The notes under the pieces were generated by a model, which had not been told where the DNA came from, searched no databases, and worked only from the letters and a program-made list of their open reading frames with translations. Shown here one piece after another: positions 1 to 5,694 of a stretch of 9,003 nucleotides of DNA (positions are counted from its first letter, which is position 1; each line of letters opens with the position of its first letter). Source of the DNA: Streptococcus mitis. Its GTDB lineage: Bacteria; Bacillota; Bacilli; Lactobacillales; Streptococcaceae. The stretch spans positions 1-9,003 of the forward strand of contig MKYF01000020.1 of the NCBI GenBank assembly GCA_001914195.1, given 5' to 3'. Both the position numbers and the translations under genes were made by a program.

Positions 1-553
1 TGATACCGTCTTCTTTCAAGGCTCTATAACTGTTACCATAAAATTCCTTGGTAAAGAGTCCTTCCGTATGGCCAAATGGATCTGTCGCATCGTTGATGAT
101 AATATCATAGTCATCTTCGCAGTTTCGCAAAAAGCGTAGCCCATTTTGATAGTAAATGGTAACACGAGGATCATCTAGCCCTGCGGCAAAATCTGGGAAA
201 TACTCACGACACACCTCAACCAGCATCTCATCTGGTTCCACAATGTCGATTTGTTCCAATTCTGGATAGAGTGTTAATACTTGGGCAACACCTCCGTCAC
301 CACCCCCAATAACCAAGACTTTCTGAGGATTTGGGTGGACAGCCATGGGAACGTGGACGGTCATTTCATTGTAGACAAAATCATCCGCATCTGAGAACAA
401 GACATGCCCATTTAAAATCAAAATCTTTCCAAAAGCTGGGGTATCCAAGACTTCGATATCCTGCCATTCACTTTTTCCAGCGTAGAGTTGCTTGGCAGTT
501 CTCAAGGATAATTTGACATCTGGAGTATGAACTTCAGAAAACCATAAATCCAT
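1..553 (-). CDS. speE: Spermidine synthase, N-terminal 184 residues (runs off window)
   Basis: Polyamine aminopropyltransferase: moves the aminopropyl group of decarboxylated S-adenosylmethionine to putrescine, giving spermidine; cytosolic. The protein begins MDLWFSEVHTPDVKLSLRTA. Visible landmarks are the N-terminal beta domain (about residues 1-65, including the family segment EWQDIEVLDTPAFGKILILNG), the SAM-binding Rossmann glycine loop VIGGGDGG (81-88), the acidic loop DIVEPDEM (103-110) and the active-site loop NDATDP (154-159). Family members are about 280-290 residues, so roughly the last 100 are outside the window; the frame is still open at base 1. The start is ATG at 553, directly after the TAG stop of speA (554-556), and its ribosome binding site AAAGGAG lies inside the end of speA, so the genes are co-transcribed and probably translationally coupled. 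In pneumococcus, further polyamine genes (carboxynorspermidine route, agmatine deiminase, N-carbamoylputrescine amidase) follow; that is from memory and not visible here. Confidence 0.95.
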   Translation of the reverse strand, partial: MDLWFSEVHTPDVKLSLRTAKQLYAGKSEWQDIEVLDTPAFGKILILNGHVLFSDADDFVYNEMTVHVPMAVHPNPQKVLVIGGGDGGVAQVLTLYPELEQIDIVEPDEMLVEVCREYFPDFAAGLDDPRVTIYYQNGLRFLRNCEDDYDIIINDATDPFGHTEGLFTKEFYGNSYRALKEDGI

Positions 554-2014
554 CTAGTTCTCCTTTCTCTTAATGACGTTGATGTGATTGACCTCAGGAT
601 CTTCCGTCCCTTGGAGGGAGCAACCACGTTCCTTGGCAAATTGGATATAGTCTACAATTTCACGTGTAATGCGTTCACCAGGAGCCAAGATAGGGATTCC
701 TGGAGGGTAACACATGACAAATTCTCCACAGACCTGTCCAACAGATTCGTCTAAAGACAAACTTTTTCTCTCTGAATAGAAGGCTTCTTGTGGAGACAGC
801 ACCAACTCAGGCTGAATATATTCTCCTGCTATCAAGTCCTTACCATCTCGAGAATAGAGTCTCTTGATATCAGCCAAAGCACCGACTAAGCGCTCGATGT
901 CTTGGATGCGATCACCAATCGAAATATAGGCCAAGATATTGCCAATATCACCAAACTCAATCTGAATGTCGTATTCGTCTCGTAAGAGGTCATAAACCTC
1001 GATACCTGTTAAGCCAATACCTTGAGTGTAAACTGACAATTTGGTCACGTCAAAATCACAAACCGACACACCATCTATTAACTCTTTTGAGTAGGCATAG
1101 TAGCCACCGATAGCATTGATTTCACGACGAGCGTACTCGGATAGCTCAATGACCTTTTCAAACGACTCTTTACCACGAAGGGCCAAGTTGCGACGTGAAA
1201 TATCCAGACTAGCCATCAACAAGTAAGAGGCAGATGTTGACTGGGTCAGGTTGATGATTTGATGAACGTACTCAGGGTTCATCTGCTCCCCGATTAAAAG
1301 AAGCGAACTTTGGGTCAAACTCCCACCAGACTTATGCATAGAGACAGCCGCCATATCAGCTCCTGCGTCCATAGCAGAAATTGGAAGTTTATCTGTAAAA
1401 TGTAAATGCGCTCCGTGGGCTTCATCTACTAAAACCATCATGCCAGCTTCATGAGCCATTTCTGTCAACCCCTTTAGGTCTGAACAGATTCCGTAGTAAG
1501 TAGGATTGTTAATCAAAATGGCCTTGGCATCTGGATGGTCCTTTATGGCCTGGGCTACTCGGTCATTTTCAAGACCTAAAGCGATACCAATCTTGGGATC
1601 TACACTCATCTCTATATAGATGGGAATGGCACCACATAGAACCAGCGCATTGATAGCAGATTTATGGACATTTCGTGGCAGAATAATCTTATCTCCTGCC
1701 TTGCAGGTTGACAGAATCATAGTCTGTACTGATGAGGTTGTTCCACCAATCATGAGAAAGGCATGGCTAGCTCCAAAAGCTTCCGCAGCCAGCTCCTCTG
1801 CATCCCGAATAATCGAAATAGGATGACCGAGATTATCCAAGGGCTTCATCGAATTGACATCGATACCAACGCATTTTTCCCCTAACAGTTCGACAAGTTC
1901 TGGATTTCCCCGACCACGTTTGTGACCTGGAACATCAAAGGGAACAATCCGTTTCTTGCGTAGCTTTACCAAGGCCTCATAAATTGGGGCTTGGTTTTGA
2001 TCTAACTCTTTCAA
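554..2014 (-). CDS. speA: Orn/Lys/Arg decarboxylase family protein, probably arginine decarboxylase
   Basis: PLP-dependent group III decarboxylase, 486 residues, matching the short form without an N-terminal wing domain (as in Bacillus SpeA). Landmarks: DVPGHKRG (27-34), cofactor-contacting GGTTSSVQ (90-97), DEAHGAH (197-203) with the Asp expected to contact the PLP pyridine nitrogen, and SMHKSGG (225-231) with Lys228 as the predicted Schiff-base lysine. It is often annotated as lysine decarboxylase (cad). From memory, the pneumococcal homologue was shown biochemically to decarboxylate arginine to agmatine; substrate cannot be read from sequence alone. The start is TTG at 2014: AAAGGAG (2021-2027) sits 6 nt upstream, and the nearby ATG (2017-2019) is out of frame and meets TGA after two codons. 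It is first in the polyamine operon with speE, which begins at the base after its stop. The structured leader and terminator upstream (2076-2403) may control it. Confidence 0.93.
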   Translation of the reverse strand: MKELDQNQAPIYEALVKLRKKRIVPFDVPGHKRGRGNPELVELLGEKCVGIDVNSMKPLDNLGHPISIIRDAEELAAEAFGASHAFLMIGGTTSSVQTMILSTCKAGDKIILPRNVHKSAINALVLCGAIPIYIEMSVDPKIGIALGLENDRVAQAIKDHPDAKAILINNPTYYGICSDLKGLTEMAHEAGMMVLVDEAHGAHLHFTDKLPISAMDAGADMAAVSMHKSGGSLTQSSLLLIGEQMNPEYVHQIINLTQSTSASYLLMASLDISRRNLALRGKESFEKVIELSEYARREINAIGGYYAYSKELIDGVSVCDFDVTKLSVYTQGIGLTGIEVYDLLRDEYDIQIEFGDIGNILAYISIGDRIQDIERLVGALADIKRLYSRDGKDLIAGEYIQPELVLSPQEAFYSERKSLSLDESVGQVCGEFVMCYPPGIPILAPGERITREIVDYIQFAKERGCSLQGTEDPEVNHINVIKRKEN

Positions 2015-2031
2015 GACATACTCCTTTCCAT
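2011..2031 (-). other. Possible six-codon upstream ORF (MERSMS) overlapping the speA start
   Basis: On the minus strand ATG (2029-2031) opens a frame encoding MERSMS, ending in TGA (2011-2013) that overlaps the TTG start of speA as TTGA. A weak ribosome binding site GTGAGG (2042-2047) lies 10 nt upstream. The mini-ORF runs through the speA ribosome binding site, so translating it would affect speA initiation by coupling or blocking. So short an ORF can occur by chance, and the only support is the spacing and the overlapping stop and start. Confidence 0.2.
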
Positions 2032-2075
2032 ATTTTTAGAACCTCACCATAAATAAGGAACTAAAGGATACTTAT

Positions 2076-2104
2076 GAAAAAAGAGCAGGTTTTCACCTGC
2101 TCTG
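2076..2104 (-). terminator. Intrinsic terminator or attenuator upstream of speA
   Basis: Read on the minus strand, a perfect 9-bp stem AGAGCAGGT / ACCTGCTCT (2095-2103 and 2082-2090) closes a GAAA tetraloop and runs straight into a run of T (2077-2082). This is a textbook Rho-independent terminator facing speA. It lies about 60 nt before the speA start and no protein gene lies upstream on this strand until the convergent region beyond the VIT gene, so it ends either a leader transcript (attenuation) or a stand-alone small RNA. The plus-strand reading has no T run. Confidence 0.85.
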
Positions 2105-2403
2105 CAATCTTCTGACGTTTTTATGTTTGTTTCTTTTGAGTATGTCTGTTCCTGATGTTTCCTAACTCTCTAGTAGCAAATATTACGTACTTTATTGATC
2201 GTTTCACAAGATGACGTGTGCTTTCACCACACTAAAAATTATGAATTAGGATAAAAATCCTAACATCAACTTATAAAAGTAGGCTTTTAACCCTATCAAT
2301 AATGTGGCTTTTCAACCACGCTTCGGCATTCAACCCTGCCTGTCCGTAGGCATTTTTTACTCGGGTTTATATTTGCTAGAAAACATCATCTCATTTTCTA
2401 AGC
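2076..2403 (-). ncRNA. Candidate structured RNA, about 330 nt: speA leader/riboswitch or small RNA
   Basis: Between a good minus-strand promoter and the terminator the sequence folds by eye into nested helices with no pseudoknot. P1: 2369-2378 with 2174-2183, 10 perfect bp. P2: 2363-2367 with 2332-2336, capped by hairpin 2337-2352 with loop ACGGAC. Hairpin 2304-2319: 6 bp, GAAA loop. P3: 2295-2302 with 2192-2199, 8 perfect bp, enclosing hairpins 2245-2264 and 2216-2232. P1, P2, the GAAA hairpin and P3 form a four-way junction with one-nt linkers at two corners. Two hairpins hold G-U pairs on the minus strand that would be C-A mismatches on the plus strand, supporting minus-strand RNA. A 5' hairpin (2375-2403) sits at the predicted start. 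An A-rich linker leads to the terminator. I do not recognise it as tmRNA, 6S, RNase P, T-box or a known riboswitch. Confidence 0.6.
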
Positions 2404-2409
2404 TCCATT

Positions 2410-2438
2410 ACTATATCATGTTTTTAAGAACTTGTAAA
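2410..2438 (-). promoter_or_regulatory. Predicted sigma-70-type promoter for the structured RNA and speA operon
   Basis: Minus strand: TTTACA (-35, 2433-2438), a 17-bp spacer and TATAGT (-10, 2410-2415), each one or two bases from consensus. The predicted start is near 2403, the first base of the 5' hairpin. Surrounding DNA is very AT-rich, which raises the chance of false promoter matches, but the exact 17-bp spacing and the link to a terminator 330 nt on make this a good call. Confidence 0.65.
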
Positions 2439-2490
2439 GTATTTTTTGATAAAAAACAAAAATATGTTCGTAAATTGTTTAGTTTATGTA

Positions 2491-2528
2491 AAAAATATCG
2501 ATAAATATTTTTTTGTAAACGATTATAA
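2491..2528. promoter_or_regulatory. AT-only inverted repeat and cre-like site in the AT-rich intergenic stretch
   Basis: AAAAATAT (2491-2498) and ATATTTTT (2505-2512) form an 8-bp inverted repeat. Next to it TTGTAAACGATTATAA (2513-2528) matches the CcpA cre consensus WTGNAANCGNWWNCAW at all but one position (the C near the end is T). It sits about 118 bp upstream of the predicted speA leader start. One mismatch in AT-rich DNA is weak evidence. The rest of 2440-2680 shows no supported gene. Confidence 0.2.
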
Positions 2529-2556
2529 AGTGAACGAAATGATTACAGTATTTAAT

Positions 2557-2584
2557 TTGAAATTCTTTCATGCCATTATATACT
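2557..2584 (+). promoter_or_regulatory. Possible distal promoter of the VIT-family gene
   Basis: TTGAAA (2557-2562), a 16-bp spacer and TATACT (2579-2584). It would give a leader of about 135 nt before the gene at 2725. The match is fair but the region is AT-rich, and a better-spaced promoter lies nearer the gene. Confidence 0.3.
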
Positions 2585-2677
2585 CTTTACCTTCTGTGTT
2601 TGATAGATTAGATAAGATGACGACATTTTTACATTATTATTAAAATCGTGCAACTTTTTTCAGACAGTTTTAAAAGA

Positions 2678-2706
2678 TTGATTTCCTTATATTTTTCCTT
2701 TATACT
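2678..2706 (+). promoter_or_regulatory. Predicted proximal promoter of the VIT-family gene
   Basis: TTGATT (2678-2683), an exact 17-bp spacer and TATACT (2701-2706). The start of transcription would fall near 2713, so the message would begin almost exactly at the ribosome binding site AAAAGGAG (2711-2718), leaving only about 12 nt before ATG at 2725. Confidence 0.55.
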
Positions 2707-2724
2707 GGATAAAAGGAGAATAAT

Positions 2725-3420
2725 ATGTCAGAAACAAATCACGAAATTGATTCAAATTTTGCAGGTCGTTTAAATATCCTGCGTGCGGGCGTTCTTGGTG
2801 CCAATGATGGGATTATTTCCATTGCTGGTGTGGTTACCGGGGTTGCCAGTGCCACGACCAATATCTGGATTATCTTTTTATCAGGTTTTGCGGCTATCTT
2901 GGCAGGTGCCTTTTCAATGGCTGGTGGAGAATACGTATCCGTTTCAACTCAGAAAGATACAGAGGAAGCAGCCGTTGCGCGTGAGCAAGTCTTGCTAGAC
3001 CAAGATATAGAGTTAGCCAAAAAATCCCTCTATGCTGCCTATATCCAAAACGGAGAATGCGAAACCTCTGCCCAACTCTTGACCAACAAGGCCTTTCTAA
3101 AAAATCCACTCAAGGCTCTGGTCGAGGAAAAATATGGGATTGAGTATGAAGAGTTTACCAATCCTTGGCACGCTGCCATTTCCAGCTTTGTTGCCTTTTT
3201 CCTTGGAAGTTTGCCTCCAATGCTCTCAGTGACCATTTTCCCAAGTGAATACCGCATCCCTGCTACTGTCCTTATCGTCGGTGTGGCCCTTCTTCTCACT
3301 GGTTACACTAGTGCCAGACTTGGAAAAGCCCCAACCAAAACAGCTATGATTCGAAACCTCGCTATTGGTCTCTTGACCATGGGAGTCACTTTCCTGCTCG
3401 GACAACTTTTCAGCATTTAA
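2725..3420 (+). CDS. VIT/CCC1-family integral membrane protein, probable Fe2+/Mn2+ transporter
   Basis: 231 residues, the usual size for bacterial VIT1/CCC1 proteins, whose plant and yeast members move Fe2+ or Mn2+ out of the cytosol. Five membrane segments are visible (about 21-41, 46-66, 150-171, 177-197, 209-229). The family motifs are GANDGIIS (25-32) in TM1 and AGAFSMAGGEYVSVSTQKD (60-78) at the end of TM2. A charged, helical cytosolic segment (about 75-148; glutamate-rich in 79-98, then 133-143) sits where family members bind metal. The N-terminal ferritin-like domain of some bacterial homologues is absent. ATG at 2725 has AAAAGGAG at 2711-2718. A role in metal efflux or tolerance is inferred from family; the metal cannot be told. 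It is monocistronic and convergent with the ABC permease gene. The stop codon (3418-3420) touches the BOX element. Confidence 0.88.
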   Translation: MSETNHEIDSNFAGRLNILRAGVLGANDGIISIAGVVTGVASATTNIWIIFLSGFAAILAGAFSMAGGEYVSVSTQKDTEEAAVAREQVLLDQDIELAKKSLYAAYIQNGECETSAQLLTNKAFLKNPLKALVEEKYGIEYEEFTNPWHAAISSFVAFFLGSLPPMLSVTIFPSEYRIPATVLIVGVALLLTGYTSARLGKAPTKTAMIRNLAIGLLTMGVTFLLGQLFSI

Positions 3421-3663
3421 TACTCTTCGAAAATCTCTTCAAACCACGTCAGCTTCGCCTTGCCGTATATATGTGTAACTGACTTCGTCAGTTCTATCTG
3501 CAACCTCAAAACAGTGTTTTAAGCTGACTTCGTCAGTTCTATCTGCAACCTCAAAACAGTGTTTTGAGCTGACTTCGTCAGTTCTATCTACAACCTCAAA
3601 GCAGTGCTTTGAGCAACCTGCGGCTAGCTTCCTAGTTTGCTTTTTGATTTTCATTGAGTATAA
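3420..3663 (+). repeat. BOX element, modules A-B-B-B-C
   Basis: A complete BOX repeat of the kind scattered through pneumococcal and related genomes. boxA is 3420-3479 and, on its complement, nearly matches the classic BOX-PCR core CTACGGCAAGGCGACGCTGA. boxB copies are exactly 45 nt each: 3480-3524, 3525-3569, 3570-3614. boxC is 3615-3663. The termini ATACTC... and ...GAGTATAA form the expected inverted ends. It lies between the convergent VIT and ABC permease genes, beginning at the VIT stop codon and ending about 10 bp before the shared terminator. BOX elements are thought to be non-autonomous mobile repeats that fold as RNA and can alter expression of neighbours. Confidence 0.95.
3480..3614 (+). 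repeat. Three tandem 45-bp boxB units
   Basis: Each unit starts TGACTTCGTCA, itself a small palindrome, and holds a hairpin CTCAAAACAGTGTTTTGAG. The copies differ at few positions: unit 1 has TTTTAAG in the 3' arm (3517-3523), unit 3 has a paired change giving CAAAGCAGTGCTTTG (3597-3611) and a G-to-A change at 3590. The 45-nt period keeps frame, so a repetitive but spurious ORF runs across the minus strand. Confidence 0.93.
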
Positions 3664-3673
3664 AATACAAGAA

Positions 3674-3706
3674 ATACCTCGATTTTGAAGTCGAGGTATC
3701 TTTTTT
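3674..3706. terminator. Bidirectional terminator between VIT gene/BOX and ABC permease gene
   Basis: A perfect 9-bp stem ATACCTCGA / TCGAGGTAT (3674-3682 and 3691-3699) with an 8-nt loop. On the plus strand C plus six T (3701-3706) follow, ending VIT/BOX transcripts. On the minus strand the hairpin follows within six bases of the permease stop codon (3705-3707) and is followed by a T-rich stretch, so it probably ends the transporter operon too, less strongly. Confidence 0.8.
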
Positions 3707-5693
3707 ACATTTGCACAATCTTGCGATAGCTTCTTGAAGTAATCATGAAAATCAACACATAGGCAATGAGGAAGATGGCGCAGATAGACAAGGTCACAAT
3801 CAACATCATAGTCGTATCCAGTACACCAATCACTTTTAAAATCAGACTAAGCATATGGTAGGCAAAGGCTAAATGTATGAAGGCAAAGAGCAAAGGAAGG
3901 AAGAAAACAGTTAAAACTTGTTTGTTAATGGTTTGCTTGATTTGCTTTTGATCTAAACCGACTTTCTGCAAGATAATAAAGCGTTCACGGTCTTCATAGC
4001 CTTCAGAAATTTGTTTGTAGTAGATGACCAGAACAGTTCCGACCATAAAGATAATGGATAGGAAAATACCGATAAAGAAGACACCACCAAAGAGGGCACT
4101 CATCTGAGTACTAGCATCTGATAAATTACTACCATAAACATAGCTACCTTCCGTGTTTAATTGAGCATTAAATTGATCGAGGTATTTATCATACTCGTCA
4201 GCGACCTTGAGTTGTTCTTCTTCACTGGCATTTACATTCATACCACCGTAAAACTGATTATAGATAGCCGAATCTGGGAATTGATCCAAAAAGGCTTGTA
4301 AATCAGGTACAACAAGGTAATTGTAATCAGAAGTCAAGATATTAAACTGATTTGGGACATGATTGACAATAAAATCTTTATCAAATTCTTCTTTGACAGA
4401 AAATTGATGATCATTCAGAATTAGAGTTTTCTGTTCTTTAACTCCCTCATTCTTGGCAAAGAGTCCGACCTCATTTCCTGATAGAGACAGTTTTTGACCA
4501 GTCATATTCTCATAATCTTTTTGGTCAAATACCATGAAAACTGTTGTGGGTTGGACACGATTTTGTCCTTTTTCAAAAAGTGTTAACTTATTTCCTTCTT
4601 GATTCGCAACAGCAAAGTAAGTGTAACGAAGCACTTCTTTCTCTTTAATCTTATAACCTTTGTCACTTGCAAACTGGCTCAAGAGTTTGTCCAAATCTTC
4701 TTTTTCAACATTTTGTCCTGAAACCCCAAAATCATGAGGATTTAGAACTTTTTTAAAGGATTCTGCGGAATTGAAAATGCTTGTCGCTGCTGACATGGTT
4801 ACCAAAACCATTGTTGACAAAATAGCGATGGTTGCTAGTCCAACCGCATTTTTCTTCATACGGAAAATCAAGTTGGAAACAGAGATGAGGTTATTAGGCT
4901 GGTAATAATATTTCTTATTTTTCTTTAAGATTTGAAGGAAAACGGTAATTCCTGCATTAAACAAGAGATAGGTCCCAAAGATAACCAGCAAAACAGCTAT
5001 GAAGAAGGTTGCTAAGGCTGTAAGAGGATCTTTTACAGTAAGGGCAAGATAATAGCCAATCCCTAAACTAATGGAACCAAGAATCGTTTGGAAAGGTAGG
5101 AAACGGCCTTTTTTCTCTCCGCTTGCTTTTTCACGAGAAAGCTGGAGAGCATTCATACGGGCAATTCGAAGGGCATTCAGGAACATGAGGCCTAGAAAAA
5201 TCAAACCAAAGACAAGAAGTACTGTAATGACAACTTTTATCTGGAAGGTAGCGACTAGTTCTACCTTCAATTTCATCAGTTTGAGTAGGAAAGCGAAAAT
5301 CAACTTGTCAAACAAGGCTCCAATACCGATCCCTGCTCCAACAGTTAAAATTCCAAATACCACTAACTCCTTAAAGGTCATACTGATTAGATGACGTTTC
5401 TCCAAGCCCAACATGCCATAAATCCCTAGTTCCTTGGAACGGTTTTTCATGACAAAACTATTTGCATAGAGGACGATAATGGCAGATGCAAGTGTCACTA
5501 CGATGAGACCTAGTTGTAGGGTAAATTGAATAGAAGATCCACCCCGCATCTCTGCCATTTTAGGATTAAAAGTTAATGAATAAAATAGATAGCTGATAGT
5601 AACTGCCAAGAGAACAGCCAGCGCAAAAGGATAGTAGAGTTTGCGGTTTTTAATCAAGTTCGATACCGCTAACTTATTGGTTAATCGAAACAT
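3705..5693 (-). CDS. Bce-type ABC transporter permease, FtsX domains (bacitracin/peptide antibiotic resistance)
   Basis: 662 residues, close to the size of BceB. Layout fits the family: TM segments at about 21-40, 58-79, 111-135, 153-174, 204-220, 227-250 and 285-305, a large extracellular domain of about 230 residues (306-534), then TM8-10 (535-558, 592-614, 628-652). Two FtsX-like regions are visible, with cytosolic coupling segments MKNRSKELGIYGMLGLEKRH (82-101) and YEDRERFIILQKVGLDQKQI (about 566-585). Such permeases act with a dedicated ATPase to free undecaprenyl-phosphate-type lipid carriers from bacitracin or lantibiotics, and usually signal to a histidine kinase. From memory, the homologous pneumococcal pair affects bacitracin and vancoresmycin susceptibility. 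ATG at 5693 follows the ATPase stop by one base, with GAGGTG as ribosome binding site. No two-component genes are in the window, so signalling would be to a kinase elsewhere. Confidence 0.9.
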   Translation of the reverse strand: MFRLTNKLAVSNLIKNRKLYYPFALAVLLAVTISYLFYSLTFNPKMAEMRGGSSIQFTLQLGLIVVTLASAIIVLYANSFVMKNRSKELGIYGMLGLEKRHLISMTFKELVVFGILTVGAGIGIGALFDKLIFAFLLKLMKLKVELVATFQIKVVITVLLVFGLIFLGLMFLNALRIARMNALQLSREKASGEKKGRFLPFQTILGSISLGIGYYLALTVKDPLTALATFFIAVLLVIFGTYLLFNAGITVFLQILKKNKKYYYQPNNLISVSNLIFRMKKNAVGLATIAILSTMVLVTMSAATSIFNSAESFKKVLNPHDFGVSGQNVEKEDLDKLLSQFASDKGYKIKEKEVLRYTYFAVANQEGNKLTLFEKGQNRVQPTTVFMVFDQKDYENMTGQKLSLSGNEVGLFAKNEGVKEQKTLILNDHQFSVKEEFDKDFIVNHVPNQFNILTSDYNYLVVPDLQAFLDQFPDSAIYNQFYGGMNVNASEEEQLKVADEYDKYLDQFNAQLNTEGSYVYGSNLSDASTQMSALFGGVFFIGIFLSIIFMVGTVLVIYYKQISEGYEDRERFIILQKVGLDQKQIKQTINKQVLTVFFLPLLFAFIHLAFAYHMLSLILKVIGVLDTTMMLIVTLSICAIFLIAYVLIFMITSRSYRKIVQM

Positions 5694-5694
5694 A

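Noticed and set aside
2337..2352. Hairpin loop ACGGAC as a CsrA-type ANGGA site or half of a TwoAYGGAY motif
   Set aside because: Streptococci are not known to have CsrA, and only one such loop is present.
2270..2365. Minus-strand open frame reading KNAYGQAGLNAEAWLKSH and on, inside the structured RNA
   Set aside because: I have an impression of seeing similar short hypothetical proteins in streptococci, but there is no start codon with a ribosome binding site; it is more likely spurious annotation of a conserved RNA. If similar peptides recur genome-wide, that would instead suggest a repeated RNA family.
2076..2403. T-box, lysine riboswitch, tmRNA, 6S or RNase P RNA
   Set aside because: I could not find their signature sequences, such as the T-box antiterminator GGTGGNACCGCG, or their expected architecture.
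2304..2504. Plus-strand 66-codon frame in the intergenic region
   Set aside because: GTG start with no ribosome binding site, antisense to the structured RNA, no recognisable protein features.
2446..2643. Plus-strand 65-codon frame in AT-rich DNA
   Set aside because: TTG start, no Shine-Dalgarno, composition typical of random AT-rich sequence.
3480..3614. Tandem 45-bp repeats as a CRISPR array
   Set aside because: The units are directly joined with no spacers and match boxB exactly.
3439..3654. Minus-strand 71-codon frame with repeated KHCFEVADRTDEVS units
   Set aside because: It lies wholly in the BOX element; the repeat is just the 45-bp boxB unit (15 codons) read in frame, and no ribosome binding site precedes it.
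5071..5394. Plus-strand 107-codon frame within the permease gene
   Set aside because: Antisense shadow of a strongly supported membrane-protein gene.
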